Notes under the pieces: model-generated | Seen by the model: the letters and a program-made list of their open reading frames with translations, nothing else | Told to the model about the DNA's origin: nothing | The model's database searches: none | Shown: positions 48,101 to 56,883 of the stretch, in pieces | Position numbering within the stretch: position 1 is the first letter of the stretch | Layout of the letters: each line of letters opens with the position of its first letter | NCBI RefSeq assembly: GCF_900637185.1 | Contig: NZ_LR134352.1 | Span: forward strand, 5,694,001-5,758,000 | DNA length: 64,000 nucleotides | Origin: Nocardia asteroides | GTDB lineage: Bacteria; Actinomycetota; Actinomycetes; Mycobacteriales; Mycobacteriaceae | Direction: 5' to 3' | Program-made: the position numbers and the translations under genes

Positions 48101-48542
48101 AGGCGGTCAGCAGCGCGTCGATGTCGGCCGAGGGCTCGCTGGACTTCAGCACCGGCAGGCCCGCGGCCTTGGCGGCGGCGATGGCGGTGGCCTTGTTGCC
48201 CGCCATCTCCAGCACGGAGGCCGAAGGTCCGATGAAGGTGATGCCCTCGCGCTCACAGGCGGCGGCGAGGTCGGGGTTCTCCGAGAGGAAGCCGTAGCCG
48301 GGGTAGATGGCGTCGGCGCCCGCGCTCTTGGCGGCCTCGATGATGGCCTCGATCGACAGGTATGCCCGGACCGGGTGTCCCTCCTCGCCGATCTGATAGG
48401 ACTCGGCCGCCTTCAACCGGTGTACGGAATTGCGATCCTCGTGGGGGAACACCGCGACCGTTCCGATGCCGAGTTCGTATGCCGCGCGGAAGGCGCGAAT
48501 GGCGATCTCACCACGATTGGCGACCAAGACTTTCGAGAACAT
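45144..48542 (-). CDS. pyc: Pyruvate carboxylase
   Basis: An 1132-residue biotin enzyme making oxaloacetate from pyruvate. It starts MFSKVLVANRGEIAIRAFRA, the biotin-carboxylase opening. Glycine-rich loop AVAGGGGRGMRRV, metal site EMNPRIQVEHTVTEE, carboxyltransferase domain DTTFRDAHQSLLATRVR, and C-terminal biotinyl lysine in TIEAMKMEAAITAP. The frame extends to 48614, but the ATG at 48542 begins the conserved N-terminus. First gene of pyc-rsmD-coaD. It links to the methylcitrate genes at 51521 through oxaloacetate. Confidence 0.97.
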   Translation of the reverse strand: MFSKVLVANRGEIAIRAFRAAYELGIGTVAVFPHEDRNSVHRLKAAESYQIGEEGHPVRAYLSIEAIIEAAKSAGADAIYPGYGFLSENPDLAAACEREGITFIGPSASVLEMAGNKATAIAAAKAAGLPVLKSSEPSADIDALLTASQEFEYPIFVKAVAGGGGRGMRRVAAPEQLRESIEAASREAESAFGDPTVFLEQAVVNPRHIEVQILADQHGNVMHLFERDCSLQRRHQKVIELAPAPNLDPALRERICADAVAFARQIGYSNAGTVEFLLDERGNHVFIEMNPRIQVEHTVTEEITDVDLVQSQLRIASGETLADLGLSQDKVSIRGAALQCRITTEDPANGFRPDTGRITAYRTPGGAGIRLDGGANLGAEIGAYFDSMLVKLTCRGRDLPAAAARARRALAEFRIRGVTTNIPFLLAVLDDPDFQAGRVTTSFIDERPELLTSRGSADRGTKILSYLADVTVNKPHGERPTTVYPYDKLPAVDLTLPPPDGSRQRLLTLGPDGFARALREQKALGVTDTTFRDAHQSLLATRVRTNGLLGVAGHVARLTPELLSIEAWGGATYDVALRFLHEDPWERLAALREAVPNICLQMLLRGRNTVGYTPYPEQVTRAFVSEAATTGIDIFRIFDALNNVDQMRPAIDAVRETGTAVAEVALSYTGDLLDPNESLYTLDYYLKLAEQIVDAGAHVLAIKDMAGLLRAPAAAKLVTALRSNFDLPVHVHTHDTPGGQLATYLAAWQAGADAVDGASAAMAGTTSQPALSAIVAAAAHTEHDTGLNLQNVCDLEPYWEALRKVYAPFESGLPAPTGRVYTHEIPGGQLSNLRQQAIALGLGDRFEEVEAKYAAADRLLGRLIKVTPSSKVVGDLALALVGTGVGIEDFAADPGRYDIPDSVIGFLRGELGEPAGGWPEPFRSKALAGRNEPKPETPLTAADQAGLDGTSLERRGTLNRLLFPGPTAEFLAHREKYGDTTGLSENQFFYGLRRGEEHRVQLEKGVTLLIGLEAISEPDEKGMRTVMCIMNGQLRPVAVRDRAIASEVPAAEKADKNNSGHIAAPFAGVVTLAVTEGDEIHAGDTIGTIEAMKMEAAITAPRGGIVGRIATAKVQQVEGGDLLVELAARESE

Positions 48543-48767
48543 TGGACCACGGTACCCGGACCGGGCCGCGTCACCCGCACGCACGGTGGCTTCGCAAGAA
48601 TCTTCACACCGCATGCCCGCCCACCTGCGAAGTTGCGTTCATCCGGCCGTCACATCTCACCGCGGTCGGCCCCGCGCGGTGCGGCCGCAATCCGCTGGTC
48701 ACGCCGTCCGCGCGAGACCGGTGGTGACAACGGCGCGCGCCGAGGCCCTATGCTGTGTGACGCAGCT

Positions 48768-48998
48768 GGTTCGCCTGCGCGGTGGAAGAGTCGGAGCCCC
48801 GACCTCCCGCGCCGGCGTCGAAGCCCGGGCAGGAAGCCTCCATGCCGGGTGAAGAGGGAACCCGGTGGGAATCCGGGACTGTCCCGCAGCGGTATGCAGG
48901 AACGACCGCCGTCATGAGCACTGGGCACCGCCCGGGAAGCGACGGCCAGTAGGTCGGCCGAGTTCGGCCGGTGCCCGCGAGTCCGAAGACCTGCCGAC
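48768..48998 (+). promoter_or_regulatory. Cobalamin riboswitch upstream of metE
   Basis: Conserved core elements are present in order: GAAGAGGGAACCCGGT, GGGAATCCGGGACTGTCC, CGCAGCGGTA, then GGCCAGTAGGTCGGCCG and the B12-box region AGTCCGAAGACCTGCC at 48980-48995. Boundaries are approximate. When adenosylcobalamin binds it should lower expression of the B12-independent methionine synthase, as MetH can then be used. The 225 bp between pyc and the riboswitch show no gene. Confidence 0.93.
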
Positions 48999-49001
48999 TG
49001 T

Positions 49002-49022
49002 GCCGGATACGCCGTATCCGGC
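49002..49022 (+). terminator. Hairpin after the metE riboswitch
   Basis: GCCGGATAC-GCC-GTATCCGGC, a perfect 9-bp stem with a 3-base loop, 4 bases after the riboswitch core and 133 bases before the metE start. It is the likely expression platform, ending transcription when B12 is bound. No U tract follows. Confidence 0.65.
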
Positions 49023-49154
49023 GGCCACCGCCTCGTGGATCGGGCGCGCGGACCACCCTGGGAGACCTGTCGCGTGCGCGCGGCGGGTCCCGTCGGTGTC
49101 GGTTGCCGCCCGGAGAAGGGCGAGGGCTCTCCCGCACGACACTGGAGAATCTCC

Positions 49155-51401
49155 GTGACTGTTTCGCATTCCCCGTTCACCGCAACGGTTCTCGGCCTGC
49201 CCCGGGTGGGCCCGCGCCGGGAACTCAAGCGCGCCACCGAGGCCTACTGGGCAGGCCGGGCCGACGCCGGGCACCTGCGCGACGTCGCCCGCGCGCTGCA
49301 CGCCGCACAGTTCACCGAGCTGCGGGCGGCCGGACTGGATTCGGTGCCCGTGGGCACCTTCTCCTACTACGACCAGATGCTCGACACGGCCGCGCTACTC
49401 GGCGCGCTGCCCCGCCGGGTGGCCGGGATCGCCGACCCGCTGGACCGCTACTTCGCCGCCGCGCGCGGCACCGACACCGTCGCGCCGCTGGAGATGACCA
49501 AGTGGTTCGACACCAACTACCACTACCTGGTGCCCGAAATCGACGCGGCCACCACGTTTTCCCTGCATCCGGCACCGCTGCTGGCCGAACTGGCCGAGGC
49601 GATCCAGCTCGGCGTGCCGGCCCGGCCGGTGGTCATCGGCCCGGTCACCTTCCTGAAGCTGGCCAAGTCCGCCGACGGCGCGGCCCTGGACCGGCTGCCG
49701 GACCTGCTGCCGCTGTACCGCGACCTGCTGGCACGCCTGGCCGGCGCGGGCGCGCAGTGGGTGCAGATCGACGAGCCGGTGCTGGTCACCGACCTGACCG
49801 AGGCCGAACTCGGGCTGGTGCACGACACCTACGCCGCGCTGTCGGCCGCGGCCGATCGGCCCGCGATCCTGGTCGCCACCTACTTCGGTGATCCCGGCCC
49901 GGCGCTGACGGCACTGGCGGACACCGCGATCGAGGGCGTCGCCCTCGACCTCACCGCGGGCGCCGCCGTGCCCGACCTGGCGGGCAAGCTGCTCGTCGCC
50001 GGAGTGGTCGACGGCCGCAATGTCTGGCGCACCGACCTCGACACCGCGCTGGGCACCCTCGACGCACTACGCGGCAGTGCCGGTCGGGTGGCTGTGTCCA
50101 CGTCGTGCTCGCTGCTGCACGTGCCGTATTCGCTCACCCCGGAGACCGGTCTCGACGAGCGGCTGCGCTCGTGGCTGGCCTTCGGGACCGAAAAGGTCGG
50201 CGAGGTAAGGATTCTCGCGACCGCGCTGGCCGAGGGCGCCGACGCCGTGGCGACCGAACTCGCGGCGGCGCGCACCGCCGCGGCGACCCGGCGCAGCGAC
50301 CCGCGCCTGCACGACGATCGTGTCCGGGCCCGCCTGGCGGCCCTGGACGACGGCGACCTCACCCGCTCCCCCGCCGACGAACGCCGCGCACGGCAGCGCG
50401 CCCACCTCGACCTGCCGGTGCTGCCGACCACCACGATCGGCTCCTACCCGCAGACCTCGGCCATCCGCCTGGCCCGCGCCGCGCTGCGCGCGGGCGAGAT
50501 CGACGACGCCGAGTACGTGCGCCGGATGCGGGCCGAGATCGCCGATGTCGTGGGCCTGCAGGAACGGCTCGGCCTGGATGTGCTCGTGCACGGCGAGCCG
50601 GAGCGCAACGACATGGTCCAGTACTTCGCCGAACTCCTCGACGGCTTCGCCACCACGGAGGCGGGCTGGGTGCAGTCCTACGGCACCCGTTGCGTGCGTC
50701 CGCCGATCCTGTTCGGCGATGTCACCCGGCCGGAGCCGATGACGCTGTCGTGGATCGGTTACGCCCAGTCGCTGACGGCCAAGCCGGTCAAGGGCATGCT
50801 CACCGGTCCGGTGACGATCCTGGCGTGGTCGTTCGTCCGCGACGACCAGCCGCTCGCCGAGTCGGCGCGCCAGATCGCGCTGGCGATCCGGGACGAGACG
50901 GTCGACCTGGAAGCGCAGGGCGCGCGGATCATCCAAGTCGACGAGCCCGCGCTGCGCGAACTGCTGCCCCTGCGGGCGGCCGACCGGCCCGCCTACCTGC
51001 GCTGGTCGGTGGACGCGTTCCGGCTGGCCACCGCGGGTGTCGCCGACACCACGCAGGTGCACACCCACCTGTGCTATTCGGAGTTCGGCGAGGTGATCTC
51101 GGCCATCGCGGGCCTGGACGCCGATGTCACCTCGATCGAGGCGGCCCGCTCACACATGGAGGTCCTCGACGATCTGACCGCGGCCGGGTTCGCCCTCGGC
51201 GTCGGTCCCGGCGTCTACGACATCCACTCCCCGCGGGTGCCCTCGGTCGCGGAGATCACCGAGGCGCTGACCGCCGCGGTGAAAGCCGTTCCGGCCGAAC
51301 GGCTCTGGGTCAACCCCGACTGCGGGCTCAAGACCAGGGGCCCGGTGGAGGTCGAGGCGGCGCTGCGCAATCTGGTGACGGCGGCGCGATCGCTGCGATG
51401 A
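49155..51401 (+). CDS. metE: Cobalamin-independent methionine synthase MetE
   Basis: 748 residues. It transfers a methyl group from 5-methyltetrahydropteroyl-triglutamate to homocysteine. The N-terminal TIM barrel starts [19 protein letters not shown]. The C-terminal barrel starts [19 protein letters not shown], with zinc ligands in [13 protein letters not shown] (His, Cys) and [12 protein letters not shown] (Cys). GTG 49155 is chosen over longer frames because GGAG lies eight bases upstream and the family N-terminus starts there. Controlled by the riboswitch and closed by a terminator. Confidence 0.97.
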   Translation: MTVSHSPFTATVLGLPRVGPRRELKRATEAYWAGRADAGHLRDVARALHAAQFTELRAAGLDSVPVGTFSYYDQMLDTAALLGALPRRVAGIADPLDRYFAAARGTDTVAPLEMTKWFDTNYHYLVPEIDAATTFSLHPAPLLAELAEAIQLGVPARPVVIGPVTFLKLAKSADGAALDRLPDLLPLYRDLLARLAGAGAQWVQIDEPVLVTDLTEAELGLVHDTYAALSAAADRPAILVATYFGDPGPALTALADTAIEGVALDLTAGAAVPDLAGKLLVAGVVDGRNVWRTDLDTALGTLDALRGSAGRVAVSTSCSLLHVPYSLTPETGLDERLRSWLAFGTEKVGEVRILATALAEGADAVATELAAARTAAATRRSDPRLHDDRVRARLAALDDGDLTRSPADERRARQRAHLDLPVLPTTTIGSYPQTSAIRLARAALRAGEIDDAEYVRRMRAEIADVVGLQERLGLDVLVHGEPERNDMVQYFAELLDGFATTEAGWVQSYGTRCVRPPILFGDVTRPEPMTLSWIGYAQSLTAKPVKGMLTGPVTILAWSFVRDDQPLAESARQIALAIRDETVDLEAQGARIIQVDEPALRELLPLRAADRPAYLRWSVDAFRLATAGVADTTQVHTHLCYSEFGEVISAIAGLDADVTSIEAARSHMEVLDDLTAAGFALGVGPGVYDIHSPRVPSVAEITEALTAAVKAVPAERLWVNPDCGLKTRGPVEVEAALRNLVTAARSLR

Positions 51402-51443
51402 GCACCGGTCCGGCCGCGCGGCCGCGCCACGCCGGGTAGACCG

Positions 51444-51475
51444 CTGCCCCGGACACTTCTCGGTGTCCGGGGCAG
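51444..51475. terminator. Bidirectional terminator between metE and prpC
   Basis: CTGCCCCGGACAC-TTCTCG-GTGTCCGGGGCAG, a perfect 13-bp stem between convergent stops. Confidence 0.85.
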
Positions 51476-51520
51476 TGCCGGGGCGCCGTTCGTCCGCCAT
51501 GAGGGGAGGACGAACGGCGT

Positions 51521-52651
51521 TCAGTGCGCGGCGCGCGACAGCGGCACCGGCCGCTGCTCGACGCCGCGGTACTCCGACAGCGGCCGGATCAGGGCGTTGG
51601 CCGCGGACTGCTCGGCGATGTGCGCGGTCCAGCCGGTGATCCGGCTCATCACGAAGATCGGCGTGAACATCTCGATGTCGAAGCCCATCAGGTGGTAGGC
51701 CGGTCCGGCCGGGAAGTCGAGATTCGGCGCGATGCCGGTCTGCTCGGCCATGGCCGTGGCGAGCGCGTCGTACATCCGCACCCATCGCTGGCCCCCGGTC
51801 GCCTCGGCGACCTCGTCGAGGGCGGCCTTCATCGTCGGCACGCGGGAGTCGCCGTGCCGGTACACGCGATGGCCGAAGCCCATCACCTTGCGCCGCGCGG
51901 CCAGGGTCTCGCGCACCCACGCCGCCGCCCGGTCGGGGTCGTCGATCTCGCGCATGGTGTGCATGACGGCCTCGTTGGCGCCACCGTGCAGCCGGCCCTT
52001 CAGCGCGCCGATGGCCGCGGTGACGGCGCTGTACAGATCCGAGCCGGTGGAAGTCACCACCCTGGCCGCGAAGGTCGAGGCGTTGAATCCGTGCTCGGCG
52101 TAGAGGATCAGCGAGATCTCGAAGGCGCGCACGATCCGCGGCGCTGGCACCTCGCCGAAGCACATGTACAGGAAGTTCTCGGCGAACCCGAGCTGGGGGT
52201 GCGGGGCGATCGGGTCGAGTCCCCGACGCCGGCGCATCGCCGTGGCGATCACGGTCGGCAGCAGGGCGGTCAGGCGCAGCGCGGCGGCCAGCCGGTCCCG
52301 CTCGGCGGTGCTCTCGGAGGCGGCGTCCTCGGTGCCCAGGTAGCTGACGACGGTCCGCACCACATCCATCGGATGGCAGGTGTCCGGCATCTTCTCCACC
52401 AGCGCCAGCACCGACCGGTCGATCCGGCGTTGCGCGCGTTCGCGCTGGCAGAACAGCTGCCGCTGCCCGTCGTCGGGGAGCTCGCCGTACCAGAGCAGGT
52501 AGGCGACCTCCTCGAAGGTGCGGCGCCCGGCCAGCTCCTGGACGGGATAGCCGCGGTAGGTAAGCGAGTTGGTCTCGGTGACCACCTTGGAGATGCTCGT
52601 CGTGTCGACGACGACGCCGGCCAGCCCCTTGGCGATGTCGGAATCGGTCAT
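51521..52651 (-). CDS. prpC: 2-Methylcitrate synthase
   Basis: A 376-residue citrate-synthase-family enzyme that condenses propionyl-CoA with oxaloacetate. Active-site segments: AEHGFNASTFAARVV, GALKGRLHGGANEAV, MGFGHRVYRHGDSRVP and LDFPAGPAYHLMGF. Assignment to methylcitrate rather than citrate synthase follows from the prpD-prpB-prpC operon. ATG 52651 overlaps the prpB stop (ATGA). Confidence 0.95.
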   Translation of the reverse strand: MTDSDIAKGLAGVVVDTTSISKVVTETNSLTYRGYPVQELAGRRTFEEVAYLLWYGELPDDGQRQLFCQRERAQRRIDRSVLALVEKMPDTCHPMDVVRTVVSYLGTEDAASESTAERDRLAAALRLTALLPTVIATAMRRRRGLDPIAPHPQLGFAENFLYMCFGEVPAPRIVRAFEISLILYAEHGFNASTFAARVVTSTGSDLYSAVTAAIGALKGRLHGGANEAVMHTMREIDDPDRAAAWVRETLAARRKVMGFGHRVYRHGDSRVPTMKAALDEVAEATGGQRWVRMYDALATAMAEQTGIAPNLDFPAGPAYHLMGFDIEMFTPIFVMSRITGWTAHIAEQSAANALIRPLSEYRGVEQRPVPLSRAAH

Positions 52652-53568
52652 GATCCTGCTCCCACCGTGACGTCGAAGATGCCGGAGTCGAATTCGTTGT
52701 AGTGCCGGTACCCCAGCAGCTCGTAGAGCCGGGACCGGTGCTGCATCCGGTCCAGCAGCGCGGTCTGGGTCCCGGCCGTGGCGATCTCGCGCAGCCCGTC
52801 CTCGACGGCGCCCATGGCCAGCCGCAGTGTGGTCACCGGGTAGATCACCGCGTTGTAGCCGAGGTCGGTCAGCGTCCGGGCGGACAGCAGCGGAGTCTTG
52901 CCGAACTCGGTCATGTTCGCCAGCAGCGGTACCTCGACCGCCGCGCGGAACGCCGCGAATTCGGCCTCGCCGGTCAGGGCCTCGGTGAAGATCAGGTCGG
53001 CGCCCGCGTCGGCGTAGGCCTTGGCGCGCGTGATCGCCGCGTCCAGTCCTTCGACGGCGCGCGCGTCGGTCCTGGCGCAGATCACGAACCCCGGATCGCG
53101 CCGCACGGCGACGGCGGCCCGGATGCGGCGCACCATCTCCGCGGTGCCGACGACCGCCTTCCCGTCGAGATGACCGCATCGCTTGGGGTTGACCTGGTCT
53201 TCGAGATGGCACCCGGCCAGACCGGCGTCCTCGAGCAGCGCCACCGTGCGGGCGGCGTTCATCGGCTCGCCGAACCCGGTGTCGGCGTCGACCAGGACCG
53301 GCAGCTCGGTGACCCGCGCGAGCTGTCTGCCCCGCTCGACCACCTCGGTCAGCGTGGTGAGCCCGATGTCGGGCAGCGCCAGTTCCGCCGCGACCACCGC
53401 GCCGGACAGGTACACGCCCTCGAACCCGATGTTCTGGATCACCCTGGCCACCAGTGGATTCATCGCGCCCGGCCAGCGCTGCAGGCGCCCGGAGGCGAGT
53501 CCGGCGCGCATCGACGCGCGCTTGTCCGCCGGGCTCGTGCGCGCGGCGAGCAGTCCCGAGACCTCCAT
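52648..53568 (-). CDS. prpB: 2-Methylisocitrate lyase
   Basis: A 306-residue member of the isocitrate-lyase/PEP mutase family that splits methylisocitrate into pyruvate and succinate. VDADTGFGEPMNAARTVALL gives the Mg-binding region and NPKRCGHLDGK is the catalytic KRCGH loop of methylisocitrate lyases. ATG overlaps the prpD stop by one base (TGATG). Confidence 0.96.
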   Translation of the reverse strand: MEVSGLLAARTSPADKRASMRAGLASGRLQRWPGAMNPLVARVIQNIGFEGVYLSGAVVAAELALPDIGLTTLTEVVERGRQLARVTELPVLVDADTGFGEPMNAARTVALLEDAGLAGCHLEDQVNPKRCGHLDGKAVVGTAEMVRRIRAAVAVRRDPGFVICARTDARAVEGLDAAITRAKAYADAGADLIFTEALTGEAEFAAFRAAVEVPLLANMTEFGKTPLLSARTLTDLGYNAVIYPVTTLRLAMGAVEDGLREIATAGTQTALLDRMQHRSRLYELLGYRHYNEFDSGIFDVTVGAGS

Positions 53569-55091
53569 CAGAACAGTCCTTCCCGGTCGGCGGGCAGCAC
53601 CTCGAACAGCGCCGGGTCGATCGCGAACGACAGCTGGTCGAGCTCCCCCGGCGCCAGTTCGGCGGTGCGCTGCGCGGCGTCGAGGAAGCGCTCCTGTTCG
53701 GCGGGCGGGACCACGCCGTCGGCGAGCGCGCGGAACTTCGCCAGGTACTGCTCACGGGCGAACGGGCGCGCGCCCAGGGGGTGCGCGTCGGCCACGGCGA
53801 GTTCGTCCACGATCACCGTGCCGTCGTCGAGGGTGACGACCGCGCGGGCGCCGAAGGCCTTCTCCGCGGGATCGGTCGCGTGATAGCGCCGCGTCCACTC
53901 CGAGTCCTCGACCGTGGAGATCCTGTGCCACAACGCGACCGTGTCGGGCCTGCGCGCCCGGTCCGGCGCGTAGGACCGCTCGTGCTGCCAGACACCGTCC
54001 TGCAGGGCGACGGCGAAGATGTACGGCAGCGAATGGTCGAGGGTCTCGCGGCTGGCGTGCGGATCGAACTTCTGCGGGTCACCGGAGCCGGTGCCGATGA
54101 CGTGGTGCGTGTGATGACTGGTGTGCAGCACGATCGACCGGATCCGGCCGGTGTCGGGGATCCGGTCGCGCAGTCTGCGGGCGAGGTCGACCGGGGCCTG
54201 GCTCTGGTATTCGGCCGAATGCTCCTTGGTGTAGCTGTCCAGGATGGCGCGCTTGGGCTCGCCCGGACCGGGCAGCGGCACCGTGTACTCGGCGTCGGGA
54301 CCACCGAGCAGCCAGGCGATCACGCCGTCGGCACCCTCCCAGATGGGGGCCGGCGCGCCCTCGCCGCGCATCGCCCGGTCGACCGCCTCGATCGCCATCT
54401 TCCCCGCGAAGGCGGGAGCGTAGGCCTTCCAGCTCGAGATCTCGCCCTTGCGGGACTGCCGGGTGGCGGTGGTGGTGTGCAGGGACTGCCCGATCGCCTG
54501 GTAGATCGTCGCCGGATCGAGGCCGAGCAGCGTGCCGATGCCGGCGGCCACGGACGGACCGAGGTGGGCGACGTGGTCGATCTTGTGCTCGTGCAGGCAG
54601 ATCCCGCGCGCCAGGTCGATCTGGATCTCGTAGCCGGTGGCCAGGCCGCGGATCAGGTCGGCGCCGCCGCGCCCGGCGTGCTGGGCCACCGCCAGGATCG
54701 GCGGGATGTTGTCGCCCGGATGCGAGTACTCCGCGGCGAGGAAGGTGTCGTGGAAGTCGAGCTCGCGCACCGCGACTCCATTGGCCAGCGCCGCCCACTC
54801 CGGTGAGAACCGCTGCGCGCGCCCCAGTCCGGTGACGGTGGCGCCCGATCCGCGCGCGGTCGCGGGCAGCGGATGCGCCACGGCCTGCGCCCTGGCCGTA
54901 CGGACCGGGCCGCGCAGCACCGACGCCGCCGCGACCGCCGCGTTGTCGATGATCCGGTTCACGATCATCTCCGCGACGTCGCCGGCGACCGGCACGGGGT
55001 CGACGGCCACCTCCGCGAGCAGGGTGGCGAGGTGCCGCTCTCGCGGGAAATCCTCGGCGGGCCCGACCGTGCGAACAAGATGGTTCTTCAC
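53568..55091 (-). CDS. prpD: 2-Methylcitrate dehydratase
   Basis: A 507-residue MmgE/PrpD-family enzyme. Family markers include [20 protein letters not shown] with [35 protein letters not shown], and [16 protein letters not shown]. First gene of prpD-B-C. GTG 55091 has GGAGG upstream. Transcription starts in the 358-bp gap shared with prpR, where candidate PrpR sites lie. Confidence 0.95.
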   Translation of the reverse strand: MKNHLVRTVGPAEDFPRERHLATLLAEVAVDPVPVAGDVAEMIVNRIIDNAAVAAASVLRGPVRTARAQAVAHPLPATARGSGATVTGLGRAQRFSPEWAALANGVAVRELDFHDTFLAAEYSHPGDNIPPILAVAQHAGRGGADLIRGLATGYEIQIDLARGICLHEHKIDHVAHLGPSVAAGIGTLLGLDPATIYQAIGQSLHTTTATRQSRKGEISSWKAYAPAFAGKMAIEAVDRAMRGEGAPAPIWEGADGVIAWLLGGPDAEYTVPLPGPGEPKRAILDSYTKEHSAEYQSQAPVDLARRLRDRIPDTGRIRSIVLHTSHHTHHVIGTGSGDPQKFDPHASRETLDHSLPYIFAVALQDGVWQHERSYAPDRARRPDTVALWHRISTVEDSEWTRRYHATDPAEKAFGARAVVTLDDGTVIVDELAVADAHPLGARPFAREQYLAKFRALADGVVPPAEQERFLDAAQRTAELAPGELDQLSFAIDPALFEVLPADREGLF

Positions 55092-55128
55092 TGATCCTCC
55101 GAATCCGGCCGCTCGTTCACGGCCACCA

Positions 55129-55426
55129 TTCGCACGCTACGCACTCACTCAGTTCAAGTGAACGCGCTGAACAAGCGTATTTTTGTGTGCGACACCCGGC
55201 CGATCGGCGAAGCTTGCGAAGATCGATCGGCTAGAGTCCGAGGAGTGATATCCGATCGCTATGGGAACCCGTCCGGGGGACGGCGCCTGACATCGAATCC
55301 CCGTCCCCGCACCGTCGCCGTACCCGCCGGTCTCTTCGCACGTTACGCACGGGTAGTCACAGATAGAATCCCTTGCGGGACTGCGCTTCTCCCCGGACAA
55401 TCCTCGTTTCGAGCGAACCTTGCGAA
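55129..55426. promoter_or_regulatory. Four related candidate PrpR/RamB sites in the prpD-prpR intergenic region
   Basis: Two near-identical sites TTCGCACGYTACGCAC at 55129-55144 and 55335-55350, and two of GCGAANCTTGCGAA at 55207-55220 and 55413-55426. The second type reads TTCGCAAGnTTCGC on the other strand, a GC-rich version of the RamB/PrpR motif (AAAGTTTGCAAA). The spacing between first and second type is 78 bp in both pairs. A GTTCA-AG-TGAAC palindrome is at 55152-55163. No gene is seen in this 358-bp gap. Confidence 0.6.
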
Positions 55427-55449
55427 CCCGGCGAGTTAGGATCTCCGGC

Positions 55450-56874
55450 GTGCGCAAGATGTACGCGGGGGCCAGGCTACGACGGCTGCGGGAAGAACGG
55501 CGGATGACGCAAGCGGCGCTGGCGAAGTCGCTGGATCTGTCGCCCAGCTATCTCAATCAGCTCGAGCGCGACCAGCGCCCGCTCACCATTCCCGTTCTGC
55601 TGAAACTGAACTCGACCTTCGACCTGGACGTGCAGTTCTTCGCCGCCGACTCCGACGCGCGCCTCGTCTCCGACCTGCACGAAGTACTGGTGGAGGCCGC
55701 GGGCGGCGGCGACACCGCACCGATCACCGAGGTCGAGGAGCTGGCCACCCGGCTGCCGGAGGTGGCTCGCATCGTCATCGCCATGCACCGGCGGCTGCGC
55801 GCGGCCACCGATCAGCTCGATCTGCTGTCGTCGCGGGTCGACACCCCCAGCGGCGCGCCGGGCACCCCGATGCCCTACGAGGACGTGCGCGATTTCTTCT
55901 ACGACCACCGCAATCACATCTCCACCCTGGACCACGCCGCCGAGCAGCTGTTCGAGGAATCCGGGTTGAGCATCGGCTCACTGGACCGGCAGCTGGCCCG
56001 GATCGCGGAGGAACGCGCGGGCGTCACGGTGCTGGTCCGCGGCGACGGCGCCGACCCCACCATCCCGAAACGCCACTACGACCCCGACACCCGCACGCTC
56101 ACCCTGGCCCGGCGCCTGCGGCCGGGGCAGCGCGCCTTCCAGATCGCCACCACCCTCGGCCTGCTGCTCTACGGCCGCGAGATCGACAACGTGCTGGCCG
56201 AATCCCGAGCGCTCACCGGCGAATCCCGCACCCTGGCCCGGGTCGGGCTGGCCAACTACTTCGCGGGCGCGCTGATCCTGCCCTACGGGCGGTTCCTGCG
56301 TTCGGCCGAGGAACTGCGCTACGACGTGGACATGCTGGCGCTGCGTTTCGAAGTGGGTTTCGAGACGGTGTGCCATCGGCTCAGCACCCTGCAGCGACAG
56401 GGTCAGCGCGGGGTGCCGTTCTTCCTGGTGCGCACCGACCGGGCGGGCAACATCTCGAAACGCCAGTCCGCCACCGCCTTCCACTTCTCCCGGGTCGGAG
56501 GCAGCTGCCCGCTGTGGGTCACCCACGAGGCATTCGCGCATCCGGGCCGCATCCTCACCCAGGTCTCGGAGATGCCCGACGGCCGCCGCTACCTGTGGAT
56601 CGCCCGCACCACGCCGGCCACCCCGCAGGGCTACGGGACCGCGTCGAAGAACTTCGTCATCGGGCTCGGCTGCGATATCGAATACGCCGACCGGCTGGTG
56701 TACTCGCAGGGTCTGCAACTCGACGACCCGCAGGTGGCGGTGCCGATCGGGGCCGGGTGCAAGGTCTGCGAGCGGCCGGCCTGCCCGCAGCGCGCGTTCC
56801 CGCAGATCGGCAGGCCGCTCGCGGTGGCCGAGCACACCAGCACCGACCTGCCGTATCCGCGCCTGCCGCGCTGA
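55450..56874 (+). CDS. prpR: PrpR/RamB-type short-chain acyl regulator
   Basis: 474 residues. The N-terminal XRE helix-turn-helix is RLRRLREERRMTQAALAKSL then PSYLNQLER. A central IrrE/DUF955-like domain follows. The C-terminal ScfR domain has cysteines in GSCPLWVTHEAF, GLGCDIEYAD and AGCKVCERPACPQRAFP, consistent with the Fe-S cluster reported for M. tuberculosis PrpR. It activates prp genes in response to propionyl-CoA. GTG 55450 is used (AGGA upstream); ATG 55459 is possible. Divergent from prpD. Confidence 0.93.
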   Translation: MRKMYAGARLRRLREERRMTQAALAKSLDLSPSYLNQLERDQRPLTIPVLLKLNSTFDLDVQFFAADSDARLVSDLHEVLVEAAGGGDTAPITEVEELATRLPEVARIVIAMHRRLRAATDQLDLLSSRVDTPSGAPGTPMPYEDVRDFFYDHRNHISTLDHAAEQLFEESGLSIGSLDRQLARIAEERAGVTVLVRGDGADPTIPKRHYDPDTRTLTLARRLRPGQRAFQIATTLGLLLYGREIDNVLAESRALTGESRTLARVGLANYFAGALILPYGRFLRSAEELRYDVDMLALRFEVGFETVCHRLSTLQRQGQRGVPFFLVRTDRAGNISKRQSATAFHFSRVGGSCPLWVTHEAFAHPGRILTQVSEMPDGRRYLWIARTTPATPQGYGTASKNFVIGLGCDIEYADRLVYSQGLQLDDPQVAVPIGAGCKVCERPACPQRAFPQIGRPLAVAEHTSTDLPYPRLPR

Positions 56875-56883
56875 GTCCGCGCG

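Noticed and set aside
45300..48917. A plus-strand open frame of over 1200 codons opposite pyc
   Set aside because: Same reason: it is the antisense shadow of a complete pyruvate carboxylase gene.
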